Virus record (IMG/VR): IMGVR_UViG_3300006925_000008 | Coordinates: 33,369 to 97,368 of that record | Source: a virus | Reading direction: 5' to 3' (one strand) | Length of the DNA stretch: 64,000 bases | Shown here: one piece after another, positions 1 through 10,299 of the stretch | How positions within the stretch are numbered: position 1 is the first letter of the stretch | Layout: each line of letters begins with the position of its first letter | The notes under the pieces: generated by a model | The model's input: only the letters and a program-made list of their open reading frames with translations | Databases searched by the model: none | Told to the model about the DNA's origin: nothing | Program-made: the position numbers and the translations under genes

Positions 1-608
1 GGTAATGCACCGCCTGCTTGGACGGTAAACTCACCCTTTGGAGGTAAATCAGATGGCCCCGCATTTTGAAATAAATCTCTAAAGTGGATTCTTAGCCTTG
101 AAGTTGTAGGTGCTGAAAATGATTGTCCAATGTATTCACTTTGTCCAGCCATATTGACATATCTAGCCCTCAAATACCTAGACATTCCTCTTTCGCCAAC
201 TTGCCTGACCCGCTGGCTGTTAATTTTAGCCGCAATTACTCTAGCCGCTTCTTCAGAACCGAGGTTATAACCTCCGCCGTTTGCCAAACTATATGCGGCT
301 AGGTCAACAATGATTACATTTGTAGTGTCACTTGTTGGCTGGGCGGGTATTGAAGCAGGGCCAGCATTTGCCATACAGGTTTTGATCAGAACCTGAAGCC
401 CCTGCCGCCATGATTGGGTGTTTATTCCGTATTGCCACCCCCCTGTTCCCGAAGCGGAATGTTCGTCGGTATATTCAGTATCGGGATAGGTGATGTGCAT
501 AGAGAACCACCCTGAAGCGGGGTATCCCGATGGACCGCCGAGCGGTTGAATCGATGCGGGATAGACCTGTTTACGGTCCATGAACCCCCTATCCGCCAAT
601 CCCGCCAT
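1..608 (-). CDS. Tail-region structural protein, 5' part (runs off left edge)
   Basis: An open minus-strand frame begins at an ATG at 608, two bases after the stop of the 1959-aa gene, and stays open to the window edge (about 202 codons). The product starts MAGLADRGFMDRKQ and holds a region rich in Ala, Arg and Gly with no family motif that I recognise. Its position at the end of the tail operon suggests another distal tail or virion protein. There is no clear ribosome site; a second ATG about 10 codons inside, preceded by a G-run, is an alternative start. The C-terminus is missing from the window. Confidence 0.7.
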   Translation of the reverse strand, partial: MAGLADRGFMDRKQVYPASIQPLGGPSGYPASGWFSMHITYPDTEYTDEHSASGTGGWQYGINTQSWRQGLQVLIKTCMANAGPASIPAQPTSDTTNVIIVDLAAYSLANGGGYNLGSEEAARVIAAKINSQRVRQVGERGMSRYLRARYVNMAGQSEYIGQSFSAPTTSRLRIHFRDLFQNAGPSDLPPKGEFTVQAGGAL

Positions 609-610
609 AT

Positions 611-3600
611 TTACCACACTAACCTAGATGCATACAATCCTTGCGCTTCTAAAACCGTAAAAGCACGGTCCCACACGCCAATATGGGCCAGCGAACCATT
701 CTTCAGGAATATCGGACCCACATCGTTATGACCATCGGTGGCCGGAACAACTTGAGGAGTCCCATAAGTCGAGGAGCCAATAACGCTCGGAGCCTGATCG
801 AAATAGTGAGACCCATTATGGGGCGCACCGTGTAAGGCAACGCCAACAGTAGCCATGCAATTCCCCCTGACACCTTTCGTAGGGTCAACTGTCGATGGTT
901 GTCCGTTTTCCAATGGGACATAAGGATGGTCAGCAACTCCCTCGGATGTTGGTGAGCCTTGATGTTCATGCCGAGGGTATTTTGAGCCACCTGATGTTGT
1001 TGTGCGACTATTTGGTGCAGTGCCATCATAGAGAGCATCTTGGTCTGTCACCAAGAACGCCGATAAATCAACTCCGTCGATGATCAATTTACAAGTAGCC
1101 ATTGACAAGCCTGATTGGTTGCCGTCATGAACGAAAACACAGTGATGCCATTCATTATTTGTAATGTATAACGGCGAACCTCCGTGAGCGGCCATATATG
1201 CGGCAACATCAACATATGCGAATCTAGGTTGGCCGCTGGTTAAATCGGCATAGTGCAACGCAAAGTTGTATTCTTGATTCAAAGCCGAGGTATTTGCACC
1301 CCCCATCGAAACCCCCCAAGGTAAACCACTCGCATCAATTCCGTGAATTATTGGCCCTGACATCGCATCCGGTCCACCATTTATTGACATAAAAAAGAAT
1401 GAAACTGTAAATGGCTTCGACGCTGATAGCGGCCTATTCACCTCGGATGAAATCTCGCCTCCAATTCCACTTCTAGGCCCAAGGTGAGGCAGGGATGCAA
1501 AGGCCTCTCCGACACCCGTATTGTCCCAGTCATGACACACCAAGTATGGGTATCCGGTGGTTGGCCATGGCCCCGCACCTGTATGTCCTATGAATTGAAT
1601 AGGCCTAAACTTAGTGTGGCCTGTGGGCGAAGTTGCTGTCAGCGTTGCTTTTCCTGCGGGAACGCTTAACTTTTGATAACGACCATAAATCTCCTCTTTT
1701 AACACAGTTTCATCGTTTTGAGGATATGCCGCAGTGTATTCAGTCGTGTAACTCGCCGCATAGGGCAACGGGTTCTCTTCGACCATTGAAAGGTATAACA
1801 AGCAATCGTCAATAGGTTGACCAGTGGATGGTCTTATTCGTGATTTATGATGCAACCCTATGTATGAGTTTTCATTGATCGTATCGTGGTCTTTAATCAG
1901 CGTAAAGTCGAGGACCGCTGAAGCCTTATTCGTTTCATGTAAGTTTTGCATTCCTGCGAAGCCGGTGGGACCTTTTGAGTAGTGATGCCTGTATGAGTCG
2001 CTATAATCGTTTGAAGAACCATCGCTGACATCGACCATCACCCCCGTATGCCCGCCTCCAAAGAATAGGATTCCTTTTGAGTTGACCAATGGCCAAAGTA
2101 TCTCCACGCTCAATCCTAGAGCGTCTGTTTCAACCCCTAAACTGTCTTTAATGAATAGACTGTCGTAAAACTTCTCAATTTCAACCCATGGGGTGATATT
2201 TCGCAGGAGAACGCCATTTGTAATTCTCAATCCTTTGTTGCTCAACTGACTAATTCCTTCAAACCAAAACATCCTGCCATTTACCCTGCCAATCCCTCTA
2301 TTTGCCGCACTGATCTCCGAGCCAAGCGTCAGAAGGCCTTCATATGCACGATTATCAACAGCGATATAGTCTATCGGGGGGGAGTTGGCGGCATTGAAAC
2401 CTGCCAATGCGTGAAGACTCCCAAACATCGTCTGTCCGGTTGTAGGCCTTCTTGGGACCACCATTTTGATGTAATCGCCTGTTATTGTCGTGTCCTCGTC
2501 ATCATCACTAAGAGTCGGTTGAATCGTTGTTGTTACAATTGTTTGGCCGACCCCTGTATAAGACCGAATCTGCTCGTTATATGGTGAAAGTAAACGCCCA
2601 TGAGACCCGCCGGTAAATGTAGTGATAGGAACAAAGGTTTCACCATCAGAACCGATTGGTAAAGGTGCAGGGAATGAGTTTGCTTGATAATGAAGGCTAT
2701 TTGTCGCCAATAGACCCCCTGAACCAATACACGCAACCGGCTGATAGGGGTATGGGCTTCTGTTATCCAACCATATTGCGAAGTTACGAGCCGTAGCCCC
2801 CGGTATGGTGCTGTGAATTACAATTGTTTTGCCCTTTTCGCCGTTTCGACTTTCAACTTCTTTACCTTCAAAAGCCCTCACATAGCCCATATGAGAGCCG
2901 GTGTTACCCTCTCCAAGGTGGTCGAGGTCGAAATGATTTGGTGCGTCAAAAGCACTGAACCCGATGTCGTTTTTAGCGGCGGGGTGAGCCGCCAAGTTGA
3001 TTTTTCTGATTACTTCATCAAAGCATGAATTGAAGTCCTTCTTTGTAGTTGCTATTCCATTGAAATCTAAATCCATAGGCCTAATGTATTTTGTTGAAAG
3101 TCCATCGCTAGATTTGCCTTGAAGAGACAAAGCCGATGGTTTACAATCGACACCCAAAACCAGCGGGCGATCAGAAAAGGAATACAACGCCTCATCGCAA
3201 TCATAATCAAAAGCCTCCATAGAAGGAACCCCTCTTAGCCAATACTTGTTCACATTTGTCTCGTCACGAGTAATGTCTTGGCCCCCTGTTGCTGAAACTC
3301 CCCGTCCAAACAAAAACCCAATTTTATGTGCAATTGAATAAGCGATGTCCTCCTTTGTATGAGAATTGTGAGCCGAAACCGCTAGATTCCACGAGTCTGT
3401 TGCCAAGGAGGTCATACAAACATAACCGCCTAAGACAACAGTCATCCCCGGAGTAATGTCATTCAAACTCGCCGCCGCAATTGACGATGCCTCCGTTATA
3501 CGGTCTGTTTTTGACATCGACCAAAGTGCGTCAATAGTAAAGGTATTCCCCACTCTTGTAACCTTGGCAACATAACCCATTTTACCTCCAAGTAGCCCCT

Positions 3601-6490
3601 CTCCAATTGTTATGCAATGTATGCCTGTCAATGGCAAGTCGTTTAGTTGTAATCCTAATTCTGATAAAGAGTCCCAGCCATCCGCATTATCCACGGTAAT
3701 CGTGCTAGAAGGTCCATCAACGCTTTCAACAACCGCTGTAACGCTTGGGCGTTGGCATCTGATCAAAGGACGGTGGCGGGCCACTTCAGCCAATGCCCCA
3801 TAAGTCGATACGGTCAAACCGGGCTGACCACCGTCGCCAGTGGGTAAGGAATGCTTGTAAATTGAGTCTGTAACTTCAAAAGAGGACGCATATGCGTCAA
3901 TACCCCAGTCAATAGAAAAACGGCCCTCTTGATTCTTCATTTCAGGCCGGTTCATTGCCGTCATCGTGCAATCAATGGTCATGCCAAATCCTTTTTCTGT
4001 TGGCAATGGTTGATTGTCAGCATCGGGATAAAGAATCTTCTTTGTATCGTAAAACATCGAAGGGAATAGAGGCAATTCAACCAATGCTCTTGTCGATGCA
4101 TAATATGTTGAGGACTGTTTATCGTTTCTTACAGATGCATTCCCCGCCCCAACTATCCTGTCCTTCCATCCGGGGAAAATAGGGTGTTGTATTCGTGAAG
4201 GTTTTACATCAATAGCCCCCTGACCCGGACCTCCTAATGACAATGAAACGGTTGGCGTGCCTAAATCACCAATCTCTTTGAGGGGGGTCCCCTCCGACAA
4301 TTTGAAGTCCCTTTCTGTTTTCTGATCGGACAAATCCATGAGTAAAGAGCGGCCTCTAACTGTTATACCCGCACTCGCAGAAGTGCTAGTCCCCGGTTCA
4401 ATTTCTTCGATTCGTCCTTTCATGAGGGTATATTCCAAATGAACGAGGTGAGACTCGCTAGGGTTTGAAGGTTCAGTTATCAAACCGTCTAAACCGCCTC
4501 CAATCCCTCTTGAAGTCGGATGAACCAAGACTAGCAACTCTTCACTGGTAATGTCGTTATCAATGACATCAAACGCTCTATTTGATGCCGACGAGAACAC
4601 ACTGCTCTCTTTCTTTTTGATGTAATCTGATGACCCCGCACTCGATGACACCCTTAGAAGGTGGTAATCCGCCGAAGTGTCAGGGTCGGGGACCACCGTG
4701 CTGGGTATTGCCTTTGGACGGCCAAATCCTCGGTATGAATATCGATTATTGACAAGACAGTCATCAAGGTTGATAAAGGGTGAAGGAGTTATTTCACCAC
4801 TAGGAGCCGAAGTCAACACATTTGATTTTAGTGGCTTGTTTAGATTTTTAGCGGGTATCGATACAATACCGCCGGGTGCAATAATCTGAAAACCAATTTC
4901 AGATGCGGCTGGTGTTGCCCCTGAAATATCCCAAGGCCTCTTTAGAAGGTCAGCAAGTGGCCTGATTGCCCCTGTTGACATTTCATAGGCTTGACTTCCC
5001 GCTGGGAATGTTTTTCTGACAACTAAATGCCCTTTATGCTGACCGTCTCCTGTAATCCAAGGCTTGGCGTAATCATTTACAACAGTGTGCGGGTTTGCTA
5101 TACCCGTCCCTGCAACAACTTCGCCCGTCAAGTCAATAGCGTCATAATGAACCTCGATGATTGGAGGGACACCATTTGCGACTAAATATGCGGGGGTTGT
5201 GATCAAAGCAACTCTTGTGTTTTTGTCAGGAGTCAGGTGTTTGATATAAGCCTCGTTTGTAGGGATATATTTCACTGTTTCATTTGGGCCAATGTAATTC
5301 CCTGTTTTATGCTCTCTAAATTGAGCGTTATGGTTTATGTCTAATGACTTTAACATGAAAGGCTTGATGTCATCAACTGCAATAGCAATGATGTCATCAC
5401 AGGTGGATGAGGATAAATTGTAACCCCCCGCTCCAACTTGTTGAAACGCTCCTGATGAGTATTCACTAATTACCCTGTTATATGGAGAGGCGGGGGCTAG
5501 ACCCATAGTGCCAACAACAGATGAAGACTTATTCATAACACGATTTACTTCACCTTGATACACCATTTCAGTTACTTTCACCATATCGCTTTCGTTTATG
5601 ATGCTGTTAAGAGAGAGGTCATCTGATTCATAAGTGAAAGTGTCCGATATTCCTTGAACCGTCTTTTTCACATATTGAGCATCAGGCTGGGGCAATGATT
5701 TGAGATAAAACTCACCTTCAACAATTGAATATGATGTTACTCCCCCCATCGCCCCATAGGTCAATTCCGAATCGGGTTCGATCAGGACTCCCGTGTCGTC
5801 GGTTACTTTCATACCAAGGCTTGCGGGCGCACTCGGAGCATAGGGTGGCGGTGAAGGTTCTTCGGGTGGGGGTTCAGGGGGGTCAAACGGTTCTTCGGGG
5901 TCAGGGCCAATAGGGGGTGTTACAGGTGTGGATGTAGGTGGTTCTTCGGGTTCTTCAGGTGGTTCAGGTGGTTCAGGTGGTCCTTCGCCCCCCTCAAAAT
6001 TGTAAGTGCCTGTCATTAACGCCGCCATTATAGCATCAGGGTCCAGCATAAAGAGAGATTCAGCATTAGCAATGTTCCAATTTGATTTATCTTGGGGGTT
6101 CCCTCCAACTGAAGGAACGGCATGTGAAAGGTATGTTTTGTCAGGCGAGGTGGAGTCGGATGAATACCGAACCTCCAACTCCTCTATTGCGAATGCGCTG
6201 TTGCCAATTTGTTCTGAAATCATTCCCGCCGCTTCTGCGGGGGGGACTCCAAGACCTGATTCTTCATCGACCATGTAAGCGGCTAAACTGCCCAAACAAT
6301 GCCCTAGATGTGTGAGGTCAGTGCTGACTATATCTCTAAAAACATCATCATTCAATTCCGCCCAGTTGACCGGCAACTGATGAGGGGCCTCGGCTGACAT
6401 GAAAATACGACTGAAGTATTCCGTGAATATAGTAGGGAACAGCGTAGGTTCAAGTTGTTGGAGTTGTTGTTTTGTAAAAGCAAACGCCAT
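611..6490 (-). CDS. Giant distal tail protein with Pro-rich linker and C-terminal LamG-like domain (1959 aa)
   Basis: Very large protein in the distal-tail position. An N-terminal part of about 160 residues is joined to the rest by a Pro/Glu-rich linker (about residues 165-225, runs of PPEPPEEPEEPP type), then a long beta-rich Gly/Ser/Thr body. About the last 270 residues look like a LamG/concanavalin-like jelly roll: a NEWHHCVFVHDG strand, a KLIIDGVDLS strand and a closing AHIGVWDRAFTVLEAQ motif are typical of that fold. This suggests a receptor- or glycan-binding tail tip or fibre. The upstream gene ends immediately before its ATG. Linker repeats may vary between relatives. Family assignment rests on motifs read by eye. 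Confidence 0.85.
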   Translation of the reverse strand: MAFAFTKQQLQQLEPTLFPTIFTEYFSRIFMSAEAPHQLPVNWAELNDDVFRDIVSTDLTHLGHCLGSLAAYMVDEESGLGVPPAEAAGMISEQIGNSAFAIEELEVRYSSDSTSPDKTYLSHAVPSVGGNPQDKSNWNIANAESLFMLDPDAIMAALMTGTYNFEGGEGPPEPPEPPEEPEEPPTSTPVTPPIGPDPEEPFDPPEPPPEEPSPPPYAPSAPASLGMKVTDDTGVLIEPDSELTYGAMGGVTSYSIVEGEFYLKSLPQPDAQYVKKTVQGISDTFTYESDDLSLNSIINESDMVKVTEMVYQGEVNRVMNKSSSVVGTMGLAPASPYNRVISEYSSGAFQQVGAGGYNLSSSTCDDIIAIAVDDIKPFMLKSLDINHNAQFREHKTGNYIGPNETVKYIPTNEAYIKHLTPDKNTRVALITTPAYLVANGVPPIIEVHYDAIDLTGEVVAGTGIANPHTVVNDYAKPWITGDGQHKGHLVVRKTFPAGSQAYEMSTGAIRPLADLLKRPWDISGATPAASEIGFQIIAPGGIVSIPAKNLNKPLKSNVLTSAPSGEITPSPFINLDDCLVNNRYSYRGFGRPKAIPSTVVPDPDTSADYHLLRVSSSAGSSDYIKKKESSVFSSASNRAFDVIDNDITSEELLVLVHPTSRGIGGGLDGLITEPSNPSESHLVHLEYTLMKGRIEEIEPGTSTSASAGITVRGRSLLMDLSDQKTERDFKLSEGTPLKEIGDLGTPTVSLSLGGPGQGAIDVKPSRIQHPIFPGWKDRIVGAGNASVRNDKQSSTYYASTRALVELPLFPSMFYDTKKILYPDADNQPLPTEKGFGMTIDCTMTAMNRPEMKNQEGRFSIDWGIDAYASSFEVTDSIYKHSLPTGDGGQPGLTVSTYGALAEVARHRPLIRCQRPSVTAVVESVDGPSSTITVDNADGWDSLSELGLQLNDLPLTGIHCITIGEGLLGGKMGYVAKVTRVGNTFTIDALWSMSKTDRITEASSIAAASLNDITPGMTVVLGGYVCMTSLATDSWNLAVSAHNSHTKEDIAYSIAHKIGFLFGRGVSATGGQDITRDETNVNKYWLRGVPSMEAFDYDCDEALYSFSDRPLVLGVDCKPSALSLQGKSSDGLSTKYIRPMDLDFNGIATTKKDFNSCFDEVIRKINLAAHPAAKNDIGFSAFDAPNHFDLDHLGEGNTGSHMGYVRAFEGKEVESRNGEKGKTIVIHSTIPGATARNFAIWLDNRSPYPYQPVACIGSGGLLATNSLHYQANSFPAPLPIGSDGETFVPITTFTGGSHGRLLSPYNEQIRSYTGVGQTIVTTTIQPTLSDDDEDTTITGDYIKMVVPRRPTTGQTMFGSLHALAGFNAANSPPIDYIAVDNRAYEGLLTLGSEISAANRGIGRVNGRMFWFEGISQLSNKGLRITNGVLLRNITPWVEIEKFYDSLFIKDSLGVETDALGLSVEILWPLVNSKGILFFGGGHTGVMVDVSDGSSNDYSDSYRHHYSKGPTGFAGMQNLHETNKASAVLDFTLIKDHDTINENSYIGLHHKSRIRPSTGQPIDDCLLYLSMVEENPLPYAASYTTEYTAAYPQNDETVLKEEIYGRYQKLSVPAGKATLTATSPTGHTKFRPIQFIGHTGAGPWPTTGYPYLVCHDWDNTGVGEAFASLPHLGPRSGIGGEISSEVNRPLSASKPFTVSFFFMSINGGPDAMSGPIIHGIDASGLPWGVSMGGANTSALNQEYNFALHYADLTSGQPRFAYVDVAAYMAAHGGSPLYITNNEWHHCVFVHDGNQSGLSMATCKLIIDGVDLSAFLVTDQDALYDGTAPNSRTTTSGGSKYPRHEHQGSPTSEGVADHPYVPLENGQPSTVDPTKGVRGNCMATVGVALHGAPHNGSHYFDQAPSVIGSSTYGTPQVVPATDGHNDVGPIFLKNGSLAHIGVWDRAFTVLEAQGLYASRLVW

Positions 6491-9034
6491 CTAAATCACT
6501 CCGTATTTTTCAAGGAAATAAGCGTTTACCTCGACCATTTCAGTATCTGATAACGCTTTATCATAAATCATCCATTCGGCTATTCTAAAGTCCGTCACTG
6601 CACCAAAATTAGAGGTTGTAGCAAGACCTGTTGCGGGGTCAACCGCACTTGCATTGCCCAATAAACTGAATATCTGATCGTGAAAGTCAACAGCCGTCGC
6701 AATCGAACCATCACTAATTTGGTTATCCAACTTGACCCCGTGCGTCCATTCCTCGACTTTACTCGTGACTCCCGTTCCACTAATCCGAATACAAAGCAAT
6801 TGTGTTTGATTGGCGGAGGGAATCGGGAGAGCGGGCGGTATAACTCCGGCTGACGCATTTGAAAAGGTTCTGCTATTTGTCGGGAGGAGGTAATCAAGTG
6901 AAGTGAGGTTGGTCCCTCCCTGAACCGAAAAGACACGCAGGTTTGATGTAATGTCGTAAACAGGGTTTATCATCATAAAAATAGTGTATGAATCAGTTGG
7001 CGATGTCGTGAGTTTATTTGTTGTCGATGACCCGCCATTTACTAAGACCTTACCGTTTACGGAGGAACCTTGGACTTTGTAACAGGGTTGCCCATTGAAT
7101 AGGGTGTTACTAGACTCCCACGCCCAATCCCCGCCGTTTGTATCTCCAAAGAAGTCCATCTTGTTGCCTGAAAGGTCTTTGAAATGCCTGCAAAAAACAC
7201 CACTGTAATACAGTTTATGAGCGGCATTATGCCAAAAAATGAGATTCTTTTTTGGGGGGTCCTGACCCGCCGGGTTGTAATTTGTATCCCCCGCAGACAT
7301 CCACATCTGTGGCTGATTAAGGTGCGAGGGTATTACCTTGGGTGATCGACTTTGAATTGAAACCCAAAAAGCCTCGTTCTTATTCCCTGAAACATCCTTA
7401 AAACGCTGGCCCTGTGAAAACACAGCACGAGTATATGCGTCCTTTGGTCGTGTTTTTTGGCCCGGATTTGTGACCAAATCTGTCTTTTTCTCTCCGTCAT
7501 CGAAAACCAAATCTCCATTGCCTAGACAAATCCAAACAGGGGTGTCGTCATCATGGTGATACTTGAAACTAGAAAATCCGGGTCGGTTTTCAACGCCGCC
7601 GATACCGCTTGAACCGTTGGCGGTTTCATCACTAGCGGCATGGGTGGACACGCATAAAACCACATTTTGGGTGAAATCAATACCAATCACCCTGACTCTT
7701 TCAGTTGGGTTCGTCATTGGGTCTAAATCAGTGTCAACCCCCTTCGCTAATACTCTCTCAACCAAATACAATTCACTGCTTGGGGTGGTCGTGGGGTCCA
7801 TGTATGGCATCCGTAGTGAACCCGTTGAACCTTTGTGATATTTAGTGTCAGGGTGAGTCCCTGAATGATTTATGATCAAGTTTAGGTTTGATTGAGGGAT
7901 TCCCTGTAAAGACCCTGCGGGGTCAAGGTAATCAAATACATTAGAATTGCTTTGACCGCCTGTTACAGTAGTCTCGGAGGAGAATAACAGGTTCCCTCCA
8001 ACATACCATGACTGTTCTCTTATTTCTTCTAAAGGAATACCAGTGAATAAGGATGCCAACTTCTCCGTTGCTGAATATATGTCTTCTGTGGTTGAAAGGT
8101 TACGAGGCAATTCCCTCACTCTAAAGGTTCCGAGGCCTGACGGGTTCCCAGCGACACCAATTGTTTTGAAATCGTAACCAATCATTACTAGAGGTATGTC
8201 AAACATACCATCATCGGTTCCGGGTCCATCCCTCCCTTGAGTTGCACTCCCTGACTTTGAATTACTGAAAAACTTGACATCAGGAATCTCTATGTCATCA
8301 TTGAAATCCCAAAAGCCAATGCATTCGTCAATGTTTGTCAAAGGTTCAAGTTTAGGGGCCACTGTTCCACGGCTGATACGAATGCTTTCGATCAGGCCAC
8401 GATATTCTCCTCCTTTGCCTCCAATGAAAAGGTCTGAAGACTTTTGGTCCATTAGTCGTGAGTCCCCCCCAAATGACAATTCAGCGACTAAAGCAGTGTT
8501 CATGAATAGTTTGAGGCCATGGGTATTAAACTGTGCTGTAACCATCATAAGTGGTTGCTTATTGAATGTGTAGTCCTGTGGCTTAAGCCGGTTGTCTCCA
8601 TATTTATGCATGGTTGATGGGAGGAATGTGTCAATTGAAAAACTGGTTTCGACTGTAAAAGAATTGCCACCTGATATAATTGTGAATGAGATAGGCCCCG
8701 CTTGAGTCCCATTTACAGGGTCATATACTCCAAACGGGTTGCCAACTTGTAGTGAAAACTGGCCGTCTTTGGATACCACCATCCCGCCCATGTCAGGAAC
8801 CACATAAGCGTCTATGGTGAAAGCCCCTCTAAGTGTGTTCAATGGATTTGTTTCATTCGGGATATGTTCACGCCCCGTTCTTGTCGAATTACTATATTCG
8901 GTGGTGGGCGAAAACGAATAAGCAGGTCTATTCTTCTTTACACCCCGTTCTTTGAATGCCCCAGTTGGGACGACTAAGCCATCAGTAGTGCCATTCATAC
9001 GAATAGACTTGCCATAAAAACGATGAACACCCAT
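6491..9034 (-). CDS. Tail fibre/adhesin-like protein with two LamG-like domains (847 aa)
   Basis: Predicted virion adhesin. An N-terminal LamG-like unit (about residues 70-225) shows AFTIDAYV, a GLKLFMNTALVAELSFGG strand pair and RGLIESIRISRG. A second unit at the C-terminus ends with FRIAEWMIYDKALSDTEM followed by NAYFLEKYG, a closing helix often seen in LamG_3-type modules. The protein shares this architecture with the 1959-aa gene immediately downstream, and the two probably work together at the tail tip in host binding. No catalytic motif seen. The start is the ATG at 9034, six bases after the preceding gene. Confidence 0.82.
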   Translation of the reverse strand: MGVHRFYGKSIRMNGTTDGLVVPTGAFKERGVKKNRPAYSFSPTTEYSNSTRTGREHIPNETNPLNTLRGAFTIDAYVVPDMGGMVVSKDGQFSLQVGNPFGVYDPVNGTQAGPISFTIISGGNSFTVETSFSIDTFLPSTMHKYGDNRLKPQDYTFNKQPLMMVTAQFNTHGLKLFMNTALVAELSFGGDSRLMDQKSSDLFIGGKGGEYRGLIESIRISRGTVAPKLEPLTNIDECIGFWDFNDDIEIPDVKFFSNSKSGSATQGRDGPGTDDGMFDIPLVMIGYDFKTIGVAGNPSGLGTFRVRELPRNLSTTEDIYSATEKLASLFTGIPLEEIREQSWYVGGNLLFSSETTVTGGQSNSNVFDYLDPAGSLQGIPQSNLNLIINHSGTHPDTKYHKGSTGSLRMPYMDPTTTPSSELYLVERVLAKGVDTDLDPMTNPTERVRVIGIDFTQNVVLCVSTHAASDETANGSSGIGGVENRPGFSSFKYHHDDDTPVWICLGNGDLVFDDGEKKTDLVTNPGQKTRPKDAYTRAVFSQGQRFKDVSGNKNEAFWVSIQSRSPKVIPSHLNQPQMWMSAGDTNYNPAGQDPPKKNLIFWHNAAHKLYYSGVFCRHFKDLSGNKMDFFGDTNGGDWAWESSNTLFNGQPCYKVQGSSVNGKVLVNGGSSTTNKLTTSPTDSYTIFMMINPVYDITSNLRVFSVQGGTNLTSLDYLLPTNSRTFSNASAGVIPPALPIPSANQTQLLCIRISGTGVTSKVEEWTHGVKLDNQISDGSIATAVDFHDQIFSLLGNASAVDPATGLATTSNFGAVTDFRIAEWMIYDKALSDTEMVEVNAYFLEKYGVI

Positions 9035-9039
9035 TCATA

Positions 9040-10299
9040 TCACAGTCCCACAAGTTGCTCAACCGCCGCCATCGAAAGGTCGTAATTCCATACAGAATCA
9101 CCTGCTGAATATGATGGGTCAAATGAGGTTACGATTGCTGGGATAGCAATACCCTGTTGTAAGAAGGGATTTGGCCTGACCGTTTCCCCGTTTACAATGT
9201 CAACTGGGTCATACACGGAGGTGTTGGACTCCGCTGAAAAGTCGGTCCCCGGACCCGCAGGGATTAAGAATTGTCTCAAAACTTGTTGCCCGTTTGGGTC
9301 TGAAATGATCGACTCGTAAGGAATCCTGATTCCTATAATGTATTTTTGAACGGCTTTACTTTCACTTATTCTTAAAAATTGGGCAGTATCAACTGAAGCA
9401 ATGGAGTCAGGTAAATCGATAAGACTCCCCGTCAGAACCTGTGGGCTGATGAGCGCACCGCCGGGACTAGGGTTTGAAATCATATTCATCAGGTCTTGCA
9501 GTTTGTCTCCTTTTGTCATTTTCAATGCGGCCACGCCGCCCGTGAGGTTGGATATGAGGAATGGATTTGGCCAGTCTTGGCCAGCACCGCCAATGGTCGA
9601 ATCTGACTGTTTGATGACAGTATGATTGCTATGTGACCCTGTTTTTACATTTGACAGGGTAATCTTTTCACCTGTCGTGAAATTACCTTCGACGCTGTTC
9701 TGTGCGTGATACGAAATAGCATCAGCCTGCCCTAAACCTTGAGCCACTGTCATTTCAGATGTGAATAAAACCGGAATAGAACCAACATGTATTGATGCGG
9801 CATTTAGTGCCAGTCTGATCGCAGTTGCCACGGTTTCAGTATCGGTGGTCGAAGAGACATCGACATTGATAATCGACTTGTTTGCGATTGTATTAGCCAC
9901 TGCGCCATTAGTGAAGCGGATAGTAAAGTTTTCATTGAGTCCGGCGGCTAATTGGCCAGCCGTTGAAGCGACAACCTCTTTTCCAAACAACAAACCTTTT
10001 GCATAATTCCACGAGGGGGTCCTAAGTGAACCAAACCATGTTGACCCAAGTGAGGACCCACCCGACAGGGACAGGTCAAGCATCATAGAAGAACCAACGC
10101 CAGCAGAACCGTTTGAATCGTCTGATAGAATGCCAGTTACTTTGATTATGATGTTTGTTTGATTTAGGTCAAGAGCGGCACGAGTTGCTAAGACAGGTAA
10201 TGCATGAACAGCAACCATCCTTTGAAAACTGAATGCAATCTCCTCGGCTTCTAACTCAATGACACTGCCGTCTCTCCTAATGAGTTGAATCTTGGGCAT
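9040..10299 (-). CDS. Tail protein downstream of tape measure (419 aa, unknown fold)
   Basis: The start codon overlaps the stop of the tape measure gene (TAATG), so translation is probably coupled. This is the slot usually held by a distal tail or baseplate-hub protein. The product begins MPKIQLIRRDGSVIELEAEEI and is beta-rich with many Gly/Ser/Thr residues; no enzymatic motif is visible. Function is inferred from gene order only. Confidence 0.75.
   Translation of the reverse strand: MPKIQLIRRDGSVIELEAEEIAFSFQRMVAVHALPVLATRAALDLNQTNIIIKVTGILSDDSNGSAGVGSSMMLDLSLSGGSSLGSTWFGSLRTPSWNYAKGLLFGKEVVASTAGQLAAGLNENFTIRFTNGAVANTIANKSIINVDVSSTTDTETVATAIRLALNAASIHVGSIPVLFTSEMTVAQGLGQADAISYHAQNSVEGNFTTGEKITLSNVKTGSHSNHTVIKQSDSTIGGAGQDWPNPFLISNLTGGVAALKMTKGDKLQDLMNMISNPSPGGALISPQVLTGSLIDLPDSIASVDTAQFLRISESKAVQKYIIGIRIPYESIISDPNGQQVLRQFLIPAGPGTDFSAESNTSVYDPVDIVNGETVRPNPFLQQGIAIPAIVTSFDPSYSAGDSVWNYDLSMAAVEQLVGL

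Noticed and set aside
4930-4960. LADLLKRPW in the 1959-aa tail protein resembling the tag core
   Set aside because: It lies deep in a tail protein, lacks the AFDxAW part and is probably chance similarity.
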